In this document: piece after piece, positions 10,301 through 22,350 of the stretch
How positions within the stretch are numbered: the first letter of the stretch is position 1
Layout of the letters: the number at the start of each line of letters is the position of its first letter
Assembly (NCBI GenBank): GCA_029379385.1
Contig: CM055612.1
Coordinates: 19,344,001-19,408,000 of the forward strand
Reading direction: 5' to 3'
Source: Quillaja saponaria
Taxonomy: Eukaryota > Streptophyta > Magnoliopsida > Fabales > Quillajaceae
DNA: 64,000 nt
Notes under the pieces: generated by a model
Database searches by the model: none
Seen by the model: the letters and a program-made list of their open reading frames with translations, nothing else
What the model was told of the DNA's origin: nothing
Position numbers and translations under genes: made by a program

Positions 10301-12949
10301 TGCTTGGACAAACATCTACTTCTGCCTGTCTTCCCGTTATTTGAACGGGGCTAACAAAATGGGAGGCAAGTGTTGCCCACGAAAGAATAACACAACTCCT
10401 CTGCCAGATATTTGGTCAACTTTTTTTTCTTTAGGTCTTTTTTCTTTTTTTTTTCAGATAATAATTTTTTTTTCTTTGTTTGTTTTCAACTACAATTTAT
10501 GCTTAAATTATATATATAAATATATTTATTATAAATTCACATATAAATAATTAAAAAATTTATTAAATAATATTAAATAAACTATCTCACGAATTTACAA
10601 ATTGAGTTTTAGAAATATTAAATTCAGCTTATTTTATTAATAAATAAAATAAATTAAATTAAATATGATTTATTTGAAAAAACAAGTTGAATTTAATCTG
10701 AATCTTAAATAAATAACTCACAAATTATTCATAAGTTAACCCAATTTATTGTCACCCTAACACAAAATAAACTTAATGCTACAATATCTTTTCGCCCCTC
10801 TTAAAACCTAATATTCTCCTCACCATTCTCACTTTTGATTGGACTTAAACCTCCCACACTTAACCTCCCCCTCTGCACACCCAAAACCATATCTTCCTTA
10901 CGATCGTGGTCGCCAGCAGTAATCATCAATTCAGTCAGTCAACAGAATTTATGGATGGCATATTCTTTCATCCTATTTTTTCACTCTCTGATCAGGTGTA
11001 AGAACTGAATCTTGCTTCTTATGCAAAGATTCCTTCACAACAAGTAAAAATCCCATACTTCCTTGACCATATTTCGAAGGTTTCTAATCTCACCAACAAC
11101 TAATTAGAGGTATGATTTTTTTTCAATTTTATTTTATTTCTCACATGGTTAGGGTTCATGCAAATTTTGGAATTAAATTAGAAAATTAGTAGTAAAACTA
11201 ATGGAACCTGAATTTTTATACTTGAATTTTCTATTGTTTAACACTTTGGCAATCTTGACATATATTTTTAAACTTGATTTTCTATTCAATTTTTACAACT
11301 CATTGCCTTTCCCTAAACTCTTTCGGGCCTCTTTAAGTGGAACAACATTGTGAACTTACGGGTTCAAGAAAATGGGTTGCGGTTTCCTAAAACTGTATTG
11401 ATAGGCCATGTCCTTTAGGGCTTACAATGGTCATGTGCTTCTGGCTCTCTGGGCCGGGATGTTAAAGTCCATCTATCCAAGATAAGCGCTGGCAAAATAA
11501 AATAGTCAAGTACACTTCATCCTCAATGGTATCGAGTTTTCTCCAAATATCATATACGTGGTTATTGTTTTTTCCTCAAAGCACCCCTATTTTGTTTGGA
11601 CCATGTTGAATTTGGACAGACCATACAATTTGAAATCATAGTTTTTTTCTTTGACATTTCAAAGAAGTTCTATAATAAATTACATTCACAATCACTTCTG
11701 TTAGAATCAAGTGTTTATCATTACACAAAAAGCTATAACTGTTAGTGAAGACGCAACTTTCCTAATTATAGACATCTAACCAAAAAAAAAATATATATAT
11801 ATGTGTGAAAGATATATATGTTTAAAATAAAAGTAAAATCACTAAGAGAAAAATAACTAAATAGATCTCCTTATTTATTTTCTTATAAGCCTAGCAGCAC
11901 AAAGCCCCGCGTCTATACGTGTTGCGGATGGGCCTGAGGGGCTTCGTGGTGCACACATGGCACACCAAAATGTTGGGCTGTCAAGGGAGTCCATAGGGTG
12001 ATTGTGGACCCCATAAATCCAACAATCTATCTTCACCCCCAAGCGACACCTAGGGACTTAAACCTGCAACCTTGGTCTTATACCAAGTGTTAGTCAAATA
12101 GATAAACTAAAGGGGTGAATAGTTTTTCAATTAAAGAGTAAACTTTTTTAAGAAAAATTTATGCACAAGATAAGGTGTTATGCAATCACAAAACAATAAA
12201 TGTAAATCACTCAAGTTTAGGAGATAAACAAGTATAACAAATAATTGCTTAAAGTAAAAAGTTTAGGGATATAGATATATGACACAGTAGTTTTATAGTG
12301 GTGCACTAATAATTTTGGCTACATCCACTCCCTAAACACCTCTTGGGATTTTCACTAACAATGAATTTACAATAGCCAACATGGATCAGCCACCCTTTAC
12401 AGCAACTAAATTTCACGGTATCAATCAATCTCCAACAATTTAGCAAAACATACAAGTATGACTTACAGCTTCATACTAAATTCCTCACTTGTCTTTTCCC
12501 TCCAGGAAGAATGATTATACAAATAGTAAGTTTACTCAATAACAAAGTCTTAATAGCTTTGGATGAATTACAAAGAGTTTTTAGAATATAAAAGTTCGAG
12601 CTCTTGTAAAAACATAAGTTCTTATTCTCAAACTTAGAGGTTGAGGAAGTATGATAGTTTTGACTCAAGTAGTTCCCAGGATTGAATTCAAAAGTTTGAT
12701 TAATTTGATAACACAAGTTCTCATAATTGAATTCAGAAACTTAATTGGTTTGTCTTAGTTGGCTTGTTTAGGGAATTATGTTTTGAATATAACTCTTGTG
12801 AGAGCGGGCTTGTTTGAGAATCATGTTTTGAATGTAACTCTTGTGAGTTGATTTCTAAATATTACTTTAAAAAAAAAGTTCGATCTCTAAATATTATCTT
12901 CAGTTGTCTCTACATACTTTATAGGCTTTCAGATTGTAGTTGTTTCTCA
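10301..12949. other. Spacer upstream of SLP1, with a possible retrotransposon remnant
   Basis: 10301-10420 is the presumed SLP1 promoter and 5' UTR side. 10440-11330 is AT-rich with no gene seen. 11890-12100 is GC-richer and ends in AACCTTGGTCTTATACCAAG. The sequence after it (GGGGTGAATAG, later GGCTACATCCACTCCC) resembles decayed copia-type LTR sequence, but no second LTR or coding region was found. Confidence 0.35.
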
Positions 12950-15900
12950 TATGGAAAGACTGGTTGAAGTGTTTAACTAAGAGAGGAAACCTTGAAAAAT
13001 GGCTTTAAGTTTGCTCTAGACAAGTAATACTAATTTTTGTGAAACTTGGACTATAGTGCACATTTTTGGCTCTGTTTGCATTTCAAAACAAGTTTTTTGT
13101 CAGATTTGATCTTCTTCAAATGAAATGGAAGACATGAAATCTTTCTGATAATCTTAGAGCCAGCTTGAACAAATATGTAGAAAACTTGTGCTATGGAATC
13201 CAAGAGATGTTCAGGTGATATTAGAGCAGTTGTTTTCTGTTGAGTTTTAGTGACTTTCAGCTGATGTGGAGGTTCAACTGTTTAATGAAACAAAGTATTT
13301 ACTGTTTAATGAAACAGAGCGTTTAATTCCTTAACATTTGTATCTTTGACTAACTTAGAGCTAAAAGGCTTAGTAGATAACCGTTTAATGAAATGATGCG
13401 TTTTGTCGCAGAAATTCTTTATACTGATATAGAGTCTACACTCAGCATTTGTAATGTAGACGCATATAGTATATATATATATTAAAATAAAATAAAATTG
13501 GGGATTGTCAAATAGTACTTTTAAAGGTGCCCTGTGGCACACTTAGAATTTATTAAATTGTTCTTCAATTTTAGTTCTTTAAATACAAATGGTTTTAATT
13601 ATAATTTTGGTCTATATAGTTTAATTTTGAGTTTATTTTAGTTTCTAATGCTTCAATTGCTGCAATTAGGCCCCTCAATAGTTTCATTTGATTTAACTGA
13701 ATCTCTACCGTGTTTAAATTAACGTTAATAATAATAACGTGGTGTACCCATGTGACATAATTGACCAATAAAAAAGAGCTACGTGATATATATAAAATTT
13801 AAGTAAACACAGTTTAAAACTAATACTAATAACAGTAAGATTAAATATACAAAAACAAAATAATTTTTTTATTTCTCTCTCTTCCTCGGCAATACCACAT
13901 GTCCACCCCAATTTCTCCATAGCCACCATAACTCTACTCTTACATAGCCACTGCATATTTTCATTCCTCCATAACCATCATACCTCCAAAATCAAAATTA
14001 CCTCCAAATTCATAAATCCTAAATCATTTCTTAAACCAAATAGTGAAATCCTCAATTTCTAATTGAGACTCACATCAATTTTGAAGGTTTCTCCCACAAA
14101 GCCATGGATTTTCTCCTCAATTTCTAATAAAAGCACATCAATTTCGTTTTGATTAGTTTTCATTTATACCAATACTAATAGCCGCTATTCTTATGTGCCA
14201 GTAAGCTTTTTTAGTAAACTAAGCTATGAATAGGAATGTCAGACTCCTCTTTCATTGTTACCCACAAGAAGTTTCTTAATACTGATACTTTCTCTTTTAT
14301 CGAGCCCACAAGCTTGTGGTCCTCCTTTGAGTGTGGATGAATCTTTACGTCAAGGTCAACGGATGTAGCAGCAAGGATGTGCATCGCCTTTTTTTTTTTT
14401 TTTTTTTTTTTTTCGGTTTCTTGCTCGGGAGCCAAAATGAAGACACCTGCTACCTACTATAATGGACCTTCAGCTAGGCATTCTACCCTTGTTGAATTGG
14501 AACCAACCACCACAACACTGTGTTGCGCTCGAACAGTTGAGCGGCCACTGGCCATCAGCTCTCGTCGGATAGATCTGTCTTTCACATCATCAATTTCTAT
14601 GATTTGCAATTATCAACTCCAATTAGGGTTAGAGCTTATACTTATCTCAGTTTCTTCATTCGATTTCGTGACTAGTTTTTTTTTTTTTTTAATAATTTTT
14701 TTACATTTAAAAAAATTAATACTATTTTTTAAAACTTATTTTTAATTTAATTTTATATAACATATGTATAAACAACATAGTTATTTTTATTCGTCACATA
14801 TTAGACATTGTGAAAACTGTCTGTCTACATCAACTTATTTAGTGTTAATTTAAATAGAGATTGACGATAGGGACCCATGATTGCATCAAATTGAAACATA
14901 TGGGACTCAATTGTAGTATTTGAAATGCTAGAGACTAAATTGAATTTAAAATTAAATTATAGAGACAAAAGTGTAATTAAGCTAATATTAATTATGTTTC
15001 AATATCATTTTTCTTATCTTTTGGTCTTTTGAAAATTAAAACTTTTTGGATGCCCATTTTTAAATTTTGATAAACTCTTTTTTAGTCATATTTTTAGTTC
15101 ATAAAATTTAATTGAAATATATCATCAAACGTAAAATGTGTTATCCCCAAAAAATTAGTTTGATGATCAAGAACATGTATTTTATTTATTAACTTCCTAA
15201 GTTTGAATCTTCGTGTGAGTAAAATTTTAAAAAATTTCCTGTAATCTCGGCATGAATAGTTTGTCTTTAATTAAACTGAATAAGTGATTAATCAAAATAT
15301 GCATAAGCTCACTAAGACACACGTTAAATAACTTCATAATAAAAAGAATACTGTCTCCTCCTCTCCGTTATTTAAACATGGTAAGTATGATGATTTCCCC
15401 TCTAAGATTTTAAATATTTCTTTCTCACAATCTACAAATTCTTTCTTTCACTTTTTTTTTTTTTTTTTTTTTTTTTCAATGTCTAAATCACTACTTGTCC
15501 TGCTCGTGTTTCTGTATATTTTCTTTCCTCAACGAAGCAACGCTTTAAGATATTTTAGCAAGAAAAGGTGTACATTTGGCAGTTTCTTACTGATATAAGT
15601 TTTACTTTCTAATATTCATTCTGTATAATTACAACATTTGGTTGACAAAAAATGATTTTTTTTGTATTGATTGTTATCGTAAATTGTCTAATTACAAAGA
15701 TTGTTGAACATATATATATATTTCAAAATTTTTAACTTGTACAAATACTTTAATTATGGTTAATAATTTTTAAATTATTTTTGTATATTTGAAATATTTT
15801 TACATATCATATATAAAAATATATTATATTTTTATTTTTATTTTAATATAAAAAAATATGTGCATTTACATGGATTATATACTAATTCATTATTAAATAG

Positions 15901-16045
15901 ATAACCCCCCATAAAATTGGCGAGCATAACATGCACACACTATGGTGCCGTAGCGGTTTTGTTTAGCACTAAATTACAAGAACTATATTCTTGATGGTAA
16001 ACCATGCATCGATCCTCAAAAATCAATTATGCACCGCACCTATGG
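12950..16045. repeat. Segmental tandem duplication, copy A (about 3.1 kb)
   Basis: Copy A is followed directly by copy B at 16041. Shared landmarks in the same order include GGTGATATTAGAG (13213 and 16059), a MULE, GTTATTTAAACATGG/GTTATTTAGACATGG (15367 and 18039) and AAAAATCAATTATGCACC (16017 and 18717). TATGG occurs at the start (12950), at the junction (16041) and at the outer end (18741), which suggests duplication at a 5-bp microhomology. Confidence 0.9.
13591..14983. mobile_element. Non-autonomous Mutator-like element, copy A
   Basis: Terminal inverted repeats well over 100 bp: the left end begins GGTTTTAATTATAATTTTGG and the right end finishes GACAAAAGTGTAATTAAGCT. Flanking 9-mers AATACAAAT (13582-13590) and AATATTAAT (14984-14992) fit the 9-bp target duplication of MULEs with two later changes. 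There is no transposase. The interior (about 14200-14640) has coding-like composition but no ORF I recognise, plus a long T-run at about 14390-14414. Confidence 0.8.
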
Positions 16046-18745
16046 AAAGACTGTGCAGGTGATATTAGAGTAGTTGTTTTCCATTAAGTTTTAGTGACTT
16101 TCACCTCATGTCACCTCATGTCGAGGTTCGACTGTTCAATGAAATAGAGTATTTATTATTTAATAAAACAAAGTGTTTAATTCTTCAACATTGTATCTTT
16201 GACTGACTTAGAGCTAAAACACTTAGTAGATAACCGTTTAATTAAACGAAGGGTTTTGTCTTTTAAACGCAGAGATTTTTTATACTAATTAGGAGTCTAC
16301 AGATATATATATATATATATATTAAAATAAAAAAAATTGGGGGATTGTCAAATAGTACTTTTAAAGTTGCCATCTGGCACGCTTAGAATTTATTAAATTG
16401 TTCTTTAAATTTAGTTCTTTAAATACAAATGGCTTTAATTACATTTTTGGTCATGTAATTTAATTTTGAGTTCATTTTAGTTCCTAATATTTCAATTGCT
16501 GCAATTTGGTTCCTCAATAGTTTCATTTGATGCAATTAAATCTCTACCGTCAAGTGTCGTTTAAATTAACGCTAATAATAATGACGTGGTGTCCATGTGA
16601 CATAGTTGACCAATAAAAAAGAACCACGTGACATATATAAAATTTAAATAAAAATATTTTTAAAAAAAATAAAAAGGAAAATAAGATTAAATATATAAGA
16701 ACAAAATAATTGTTTCTTTCTCTCACTTCCTCACCAATATCACCCTTCCATCCGGATTCCTCCATAGCCACCATAACTCTACTCTTACATAGCCACCGTA
16801 TATTTTCATTCTTCCATATTACCATACCTCAAAAATCAAAATTACCTCCAAATTCATAAATCCTAAATCATTTCTTAAACCAAATAGTGAAATCCTCAAT
16901 TTCTAATTGAGACTCACATCAGTTTTGAAGGTTTCTCCCACAAAGCCATGGATTTTCTCCTCAAGCTCCTCAATTTCTAATAAGACCACATCAATTTCGT
17001 GTTGTTTAGTTGTCATTTATACCAATACGAATAGCCGCTATTATTATGTGCCAGTGAGCTCCTTTAGTAGACTAAACAATGAATAGGAATGTCGGGCTCT
17101 TTCTTTGACTGTTACCCATAAGAAGTTTCTTAATGTTGATACTTTCCCTTTCATCGAGCCCCCGAGCTTGTGGTCCTCCTTTGAGCGTGGATGAATCTAT
17201 ACGTCAAGGTCAACAGATGTAGCAGCAAGGATGTGCATCGCTTATTTTTTTGGTTCTTGCTCGAGAGCCAAAACGAAGACGCCTGCTACCTACTACAATG
17301 GACCTTCAGCTAGGCATTCTACCCTTGTTGAATTAGAACCAACCACCACAACACTGTATTGTGCTCCAACAGTTGAGCGGCCATCGGCCATCAGCTCTCG
17401 CCAGATAGATCTGTCTTTCACGTCATCAATTTCTATGATTTGCAATTATCAACTCCATATTGGACATTGTGGAAACCGTCTGTCCAAATCAACTTAATTA
17501 GTGTTAACTTAAACGGTGATTGATGGTAGGGACCCATGATTGCATCAAATTGAAACATATGGGGACTCAATTGTAGTAATTGAAATACTAGAGACTAAAT
17601 TGAATTCAAAATTATATTATAGGGACCAAAAGTGTAATTAAGCCAATACTAATTATGTTTCAATATCATTTTTCTTATCTTTTGGTCTTTTAAAAATTAA
17701 AACTTTTTGGTTTCCTATTTTGAAATTTTGATAAACTCTTTTTTTGTCATATTTTTAATTCATAAAATTTAATTAAAATATATCATTAAACATAAAATGT
17801 GTTATCCTCAGAAGTTAGTTTGATGGTCAAGAAGGTGTACTTTATTCATTAGCTTTCTGAATTTGAATATTGGTGGGAGAGATTGTGAGAGTAAAATATA
17901 TAAATTTCCTATAATCTAGACGTGAATGGTCTACCTTTATTCAAACCGAAAAAGTAATTAGTCAATATATACATAAGCTACCTATTTAGACACATGTTGA
18001 ATAACTTCATAATAAAACGAATACTTTCTCCTCCTCTCCGTTATTTAGACATGGTAAGTATGATGACTTTCCCCCTTAGATTTTAAATATTTCTTTCTCA
18101 CAATCTACAAATTCTTTCTTTCACTTTGTTTTTTTGTGTTTGTGTTTGTTTTTGTTTTTCATCACTACTTGTCCTGCTTGTGTTTCTGTATATTTTCTTT
18201 CTTCTGCGAAGCAACGCTTTAAGATATTTTAGCAAGAAAACGTGTACATTTGGCAATTTCTTACTGATATAAGTTTTATTTTCTAATTTTCATTCTATAT
18301 AATTATAGCATTTGGTTGACAAGAAAAAGACGTTGTCACTATTACTTAATATTCAATGATATTTTTTGGATTGATTTTTATTGTAAATTGTCTAATTACA
18401 AAGATTGTTGAATATATATATATAAATTTTTTTTTCAAAATTTTTAACTTGTACAAATACTTTAATTTTGGTTAATAATTTTAAAATTATTTTTGTATAT
18501 TTGAAATTTTTTACATTTCATATATAAAAATTTTATTTTTATTTTAATATAAAAAAATATGTCCATTTGCATAGATTATATACAAATTCATTATTAAATA
18601 GATGACCCCTCATTAAATTGGCATGCATAACATGCACAAACTATGGTGCCGTAGCGGTTTTGTTTAGCACTAAATTCAAGAACTATATTCTTGATGGTCC
18701 ACCATGCATCGATCCTCAAAAATCAATTATGCACCACACCTATGG
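16041..18745. repeat. Segmental tandem duplication, copy B (about 2.7 kb)
   Basis: Second copy of the unit starting at 12950. The junction reads TATGGAAAGACTG then TGCAGGTGATATT. Copy A has the same TATGGAAAGACTG at 12950 but with about 245 bp more before GGTGATATT, so copy B carries a deletion there. It also lacks the extra sequence and long T-run present inside copy A's MULE. Divergence is moderate: many substitutions and small indels. Confidence 0.9.
16431..17644. mobile_element. Non-autonomous Mutator-like element, copy B
   Basis: The clearer of the two copies. The left TIR begins GGCTTTAATTACATTTTTGG and the right TIR, read on the minus strand, begins GGCTTAATTACACTTTTGG; similarity continues for roughly 150-200 bp inward. 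Flanking 9-mers are AATACAAAT (16422-16430) and AATACTAAT (17645-17653), with one mismatch. It occupies the same place as the element at 13591 within the duplicated unit, so insertion came before duplication. Interior blocks match copy A, but their short frames are broken differently. Confidence 0.85.
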
Positions 18746-19607
18746 TTCTAGCCTTCTAGGGTCCTCAATAATTCACTACTAAACAGATTAGATACTTACC
18801 ATACCCCCAGGCCATTTTGCTTCGTTTTGCTGTAATGTACAAAAATATCTTAATTATTTCATTTATTTGTTGAGCCTATATTTCCAATAAGGCTATTTTA
18901 CGACAAAGAAAAATGTTATACACACATATTTTTCTTCCATAATAATATTTTTTTATAGAAAAATTCATATTAGGTTATTATATTTTATCAGTCACTTTTA
19001 AAAAATTATCACTTAATTTTCATAAATTTATTAATTTATGAAAAGATATTTGTATTCGAAACATTACTAGATCTTAATTACTTATTCAACTTTATTATTC
19101 ATCAAGATTCTAAATATGTGCATGTTACCCCCCACATCACTTTTTTTATAAAATCTAAAAAGATTACACGTTCTATTTTCAACAAATAGACAAACAAACA
19201 AAAAGTTTAGAACATGACGATCAACACTGAATTAAAATAAGAAAGAACGACAAAAGCGCGAAAGAAGGATTAATGGAAGACTACACCCAACCACGCATGT
19301 GGTTGGGTGGCAATCAATCAATACCAAGAAGTATTGAAAGACTAGTCATGGTTGTACTCACAATATTAGTAAACAGTGCATAGTTTACTTTTCAATCAAT
19401 TATTTGTGAGGGAAAATAGATGAACTGGAATCTGGTAATCTTTTGTTGCCAAACATGGATTTGACATAAAGTGTGGAAAAACATTTGATTTCAAGTCCTT
19501 CTACCTATTTTGGATCTAATAATGGTCGATTGTACTACGTATGGTACCTCAAAAGTGATGTGCACCAAAACCTCCCCATGTGAATTGTTAAGTGGCCCTC
19601 TTATCAC
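18746..19607. other. Spacer, nothing recognised
   Basis: AT-rich sequence right of the duplicated unit. No gene, RNA or transposon ends seen. Confidence 0.5.
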
Positions 19608-20113
19608 GTAGCCATATATAGTATAGATATTAGCTTTTTTATTCAAGTTATCTTCAAGCCTTTTTTTATTTTTTGGTACAAAGTTATCTTCCAGTATTGA
19701 CATGACAAGGTGATTGTAATCTCTTTACGACGGAAAGAGTCTTTGAAGATGTATACAAGATGAGTTCAGAGTAGACAGGAAGCGAGAGTCGTGGTCTAAA
19801 ATGCTCGACATAGGTTGTGTGGGATGCTGGTTTCAGCGTGCCAAATGGGTCTCGTCTCATGTAGCCATATATAGTATAGATGTTAGCTCTTTTATTCAAG
19901 TTATCTTCAAGCCTTTTTGTTTTTTTGGGTACAAAGTTATCTTCTAGTTTTGACATGACAAGATGATTGCAATCTCTTTACGAGGGAAATGAGGGAAAAA
20001 GTCTTTGAAGATATATACAAGATGAGTTTAGAGTGAGAGTCATGGTCTAAAATGCTTGACATGGAATGTATGGGACGCTGGCAGCGTGCCAACGGGTTGC
20101 ATCTCGGGATGCC
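19608..20113. repeat. Tandem duplication, two units of about 253 bp
   Basis: GTAGCCATATATAGTATAGA starts copy 1 (19608) and copy 2 (19861). Both continue with TTCAAGTTATCTTCAAGCC, GTACAAAGTTATCTTC, TTGACATGACAAG, AATCTCTTTACGA and TACAAGATGAGTT. The open frames on the minus strand here are short and repeated with the unit; they are not considered genes. Confidence 0.9.
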
Positions 20114-21614
20114 AACTATCTTAGTTGGTTAGTGTTGCAGGGTAGGATTTTCCAACAACTCGAATCCGTTCGGTTTTGTGCTTCAACTCAATTCGATTGA
20201 AAAAATTAAGTTCATCAAAATATCAACTGAACGTTGAATTTAGCTGATTGCATGGGTGGGATAAATTTATTTCCAATCAAAATCTCAGATGATTCTACCG
20301 TCCGAGTCCGTATTAAACTTTTTATTTGTTGAGTGTTATTTCATAATGGTTTCATAAACACTTTTAGTAGATAAATATTAAGACCTAAATCAGCAAGCTA
20401 GATATAAATTATAATATTTTCTTTTAATTAAAAGTACAAGTTTATAACATTATAAAATTTTATAAAAATAGGAATAAAAAAGTTATAAATTTTATAGAGG
20501 TCTTAATTAAGTTCTAACTTCTAATTAACTACTTTGAATATGCATTAATACTAATTGAAAAATGATGTCTCTTAAGAAAAGAAAATTTGAAATTATACCA
20601 TATATTCTTTTTATAGTGTGTTTGCAGGCCCTAACTATGGTGAACCCCCTTGCACCTGCGTGGCAAAATTATGGCCAATTTGCAAATAGTTTAAACAAAA
20701 TTTTTGTTAGTTTAGTGATCAGATAGTGTCCGAATCAGTTTACACATAAATTGATTAAGTTATTTCTCTAGTCTGATTAAAACTAAACCATTTACGCTTA
20801 CAAATTTACTTTTCACGACCTCTCCAAAAAAATTTGAATTAATAAAATTAATGAATGAGACACACCTTATATATTGACCACTACTAAATCAACCCTAGAT
20901 ATTAATTAAAACAATATTGATTAGGTGTAGAACCCTACCAAGCATCTCCTACATAATTAAAACACATATTGTAGTATATGCACACACGTTAACTAATCTA
21001 CTTTTTTGGCCTGAACGTATCATCCATACTATGTTTAAGGAATTTATGAATATTTTACTCCTCGTGACTTGTCAAAAAGATCAAACTCATAAAGTCACTA
21101 AAGAGAATACACATTTTTTAAGTATCTTAGTTTTCTTTAATAATCCCAACCATCTGATCTTCTCCAATTACTAAAACTAAATCACTTCAATTTTAGTCAA
21201 TTATCCCAATCACCTTAATGTTATGAAATTATTCCAATCAGCTCAAAATTTTTAATTATCTTTATTTATTCTTATTTATTTTGTAATTACTCAAATAATT
21301 TACAATCAACTTAATCTTTTCTGCCACAATATTCTACTATAAATGAAGTAAAACTTAGAACACACATTAAACGTATCAAGAAAGTATGGTTGTGTCATTA
21401 ATTTCTGCCCTCTATTTTTCACACAACATAAATTTGAATAAATCTTATCCCCCGTCAAGCATTTGTCCCGTCCCTCTATCTTCGTGCATGATAAAAAACA
21501 TAACAATCACAATATTTAGCAATCAAATTTAATGATTGGAAGAACAATTTCAAAAATTTTTCTCTCTTCAATCTACTTAGGTTTCAAACATTTATCTATC
21601 CTTATCAAATCATT
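20114..21614. other. Spacer, nothing recognised
   Basis: AT-rich intergenic sequence; small open frames only, with no coding signature. Confidence 0.5.
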
Positions 21615-22350
21615 ATGATCAAATCATTATTGTCATAGATCTTTCAACTAACTTCTCAATCACAATTCAAAAGAAACTTTTTCAAGAATCATTTTTCTTC
21701 ATTCATCATCAATCTTTCAAGCCATCAAACCAAAAAGAATTACAATATAATTAATAAAAAATAAATAAATAGACAACAACAAATTCCAGCACTACTTCCA
21801 TAATGAATAAACTTGACAATTTGTTACCATATTTTACATATTGTAATTCATATGTAACAAAAATTATGCATAAAAATTGTGCATTTGGATTGGCAATACA
21901 GCCAAAATGTTTAAGAGGCTTCTTGGACGCGGATGCTTGTGTTGCTGTTGCACGCGACAGCCTAAAAGGATTGAGGCGCGTCTTGCGAAGTCAGAACCCA
22001 ATTATTGTGCCTTGAAAGACTATCCAAACGGGCCAAATTGATTATAATAAATTGCAATAATGTCAATACGGTAATTTTTATATTGTTAATATAGTTATTA
22101 TTTTATGATCATGTCATTGTCGACATAGAACTTTCAACAAATTTCCCAATCACAATTCATAAGAATCATTTATTTTCAGCATGCAATCTGTCAAGACAAC
22201 AAACCGAAAAGACTTTGATGATATAATAAATAAGAGAAATATATAGACAAAACATTTTCAACACTATTTCCTTTTTAAATCAACTCGACAATTTGTTACC
22301 ATATTTTATATGTTTAAATTCTTAGATACAAAAATTATGCGTACAAAGTG
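21615..22350. repeat. Diverged direct duplication, about 480-bp period
   Basis: About 21620-21880 and 22100-22350 share TTTCAAC...CACAATTCA...AAGAA, GACAATTTGTTACCATATTTTA and ACAAAAATTATGC in order. A short GC-richer segment (21915-22015) lies between the copies and could be an insertion. No coding function recognised. Confidence 0.7.

Noticed and set aside
11880..12090. Possible tRNA-derived SINE (AACCTTGGTCTTATACCAAG)
   Set aside because: No A/B box pair or poly-A or T tail could be identified; better explained as decayed retrotransposon sequence.
14377..14745. Plus-strand 122-codon frame starting in a T-run
   Set aside because: Driven by poly-T (Phe run) inside a non-autonomous MULE; the copy at 17231 is broken differently and no domain is recognised.
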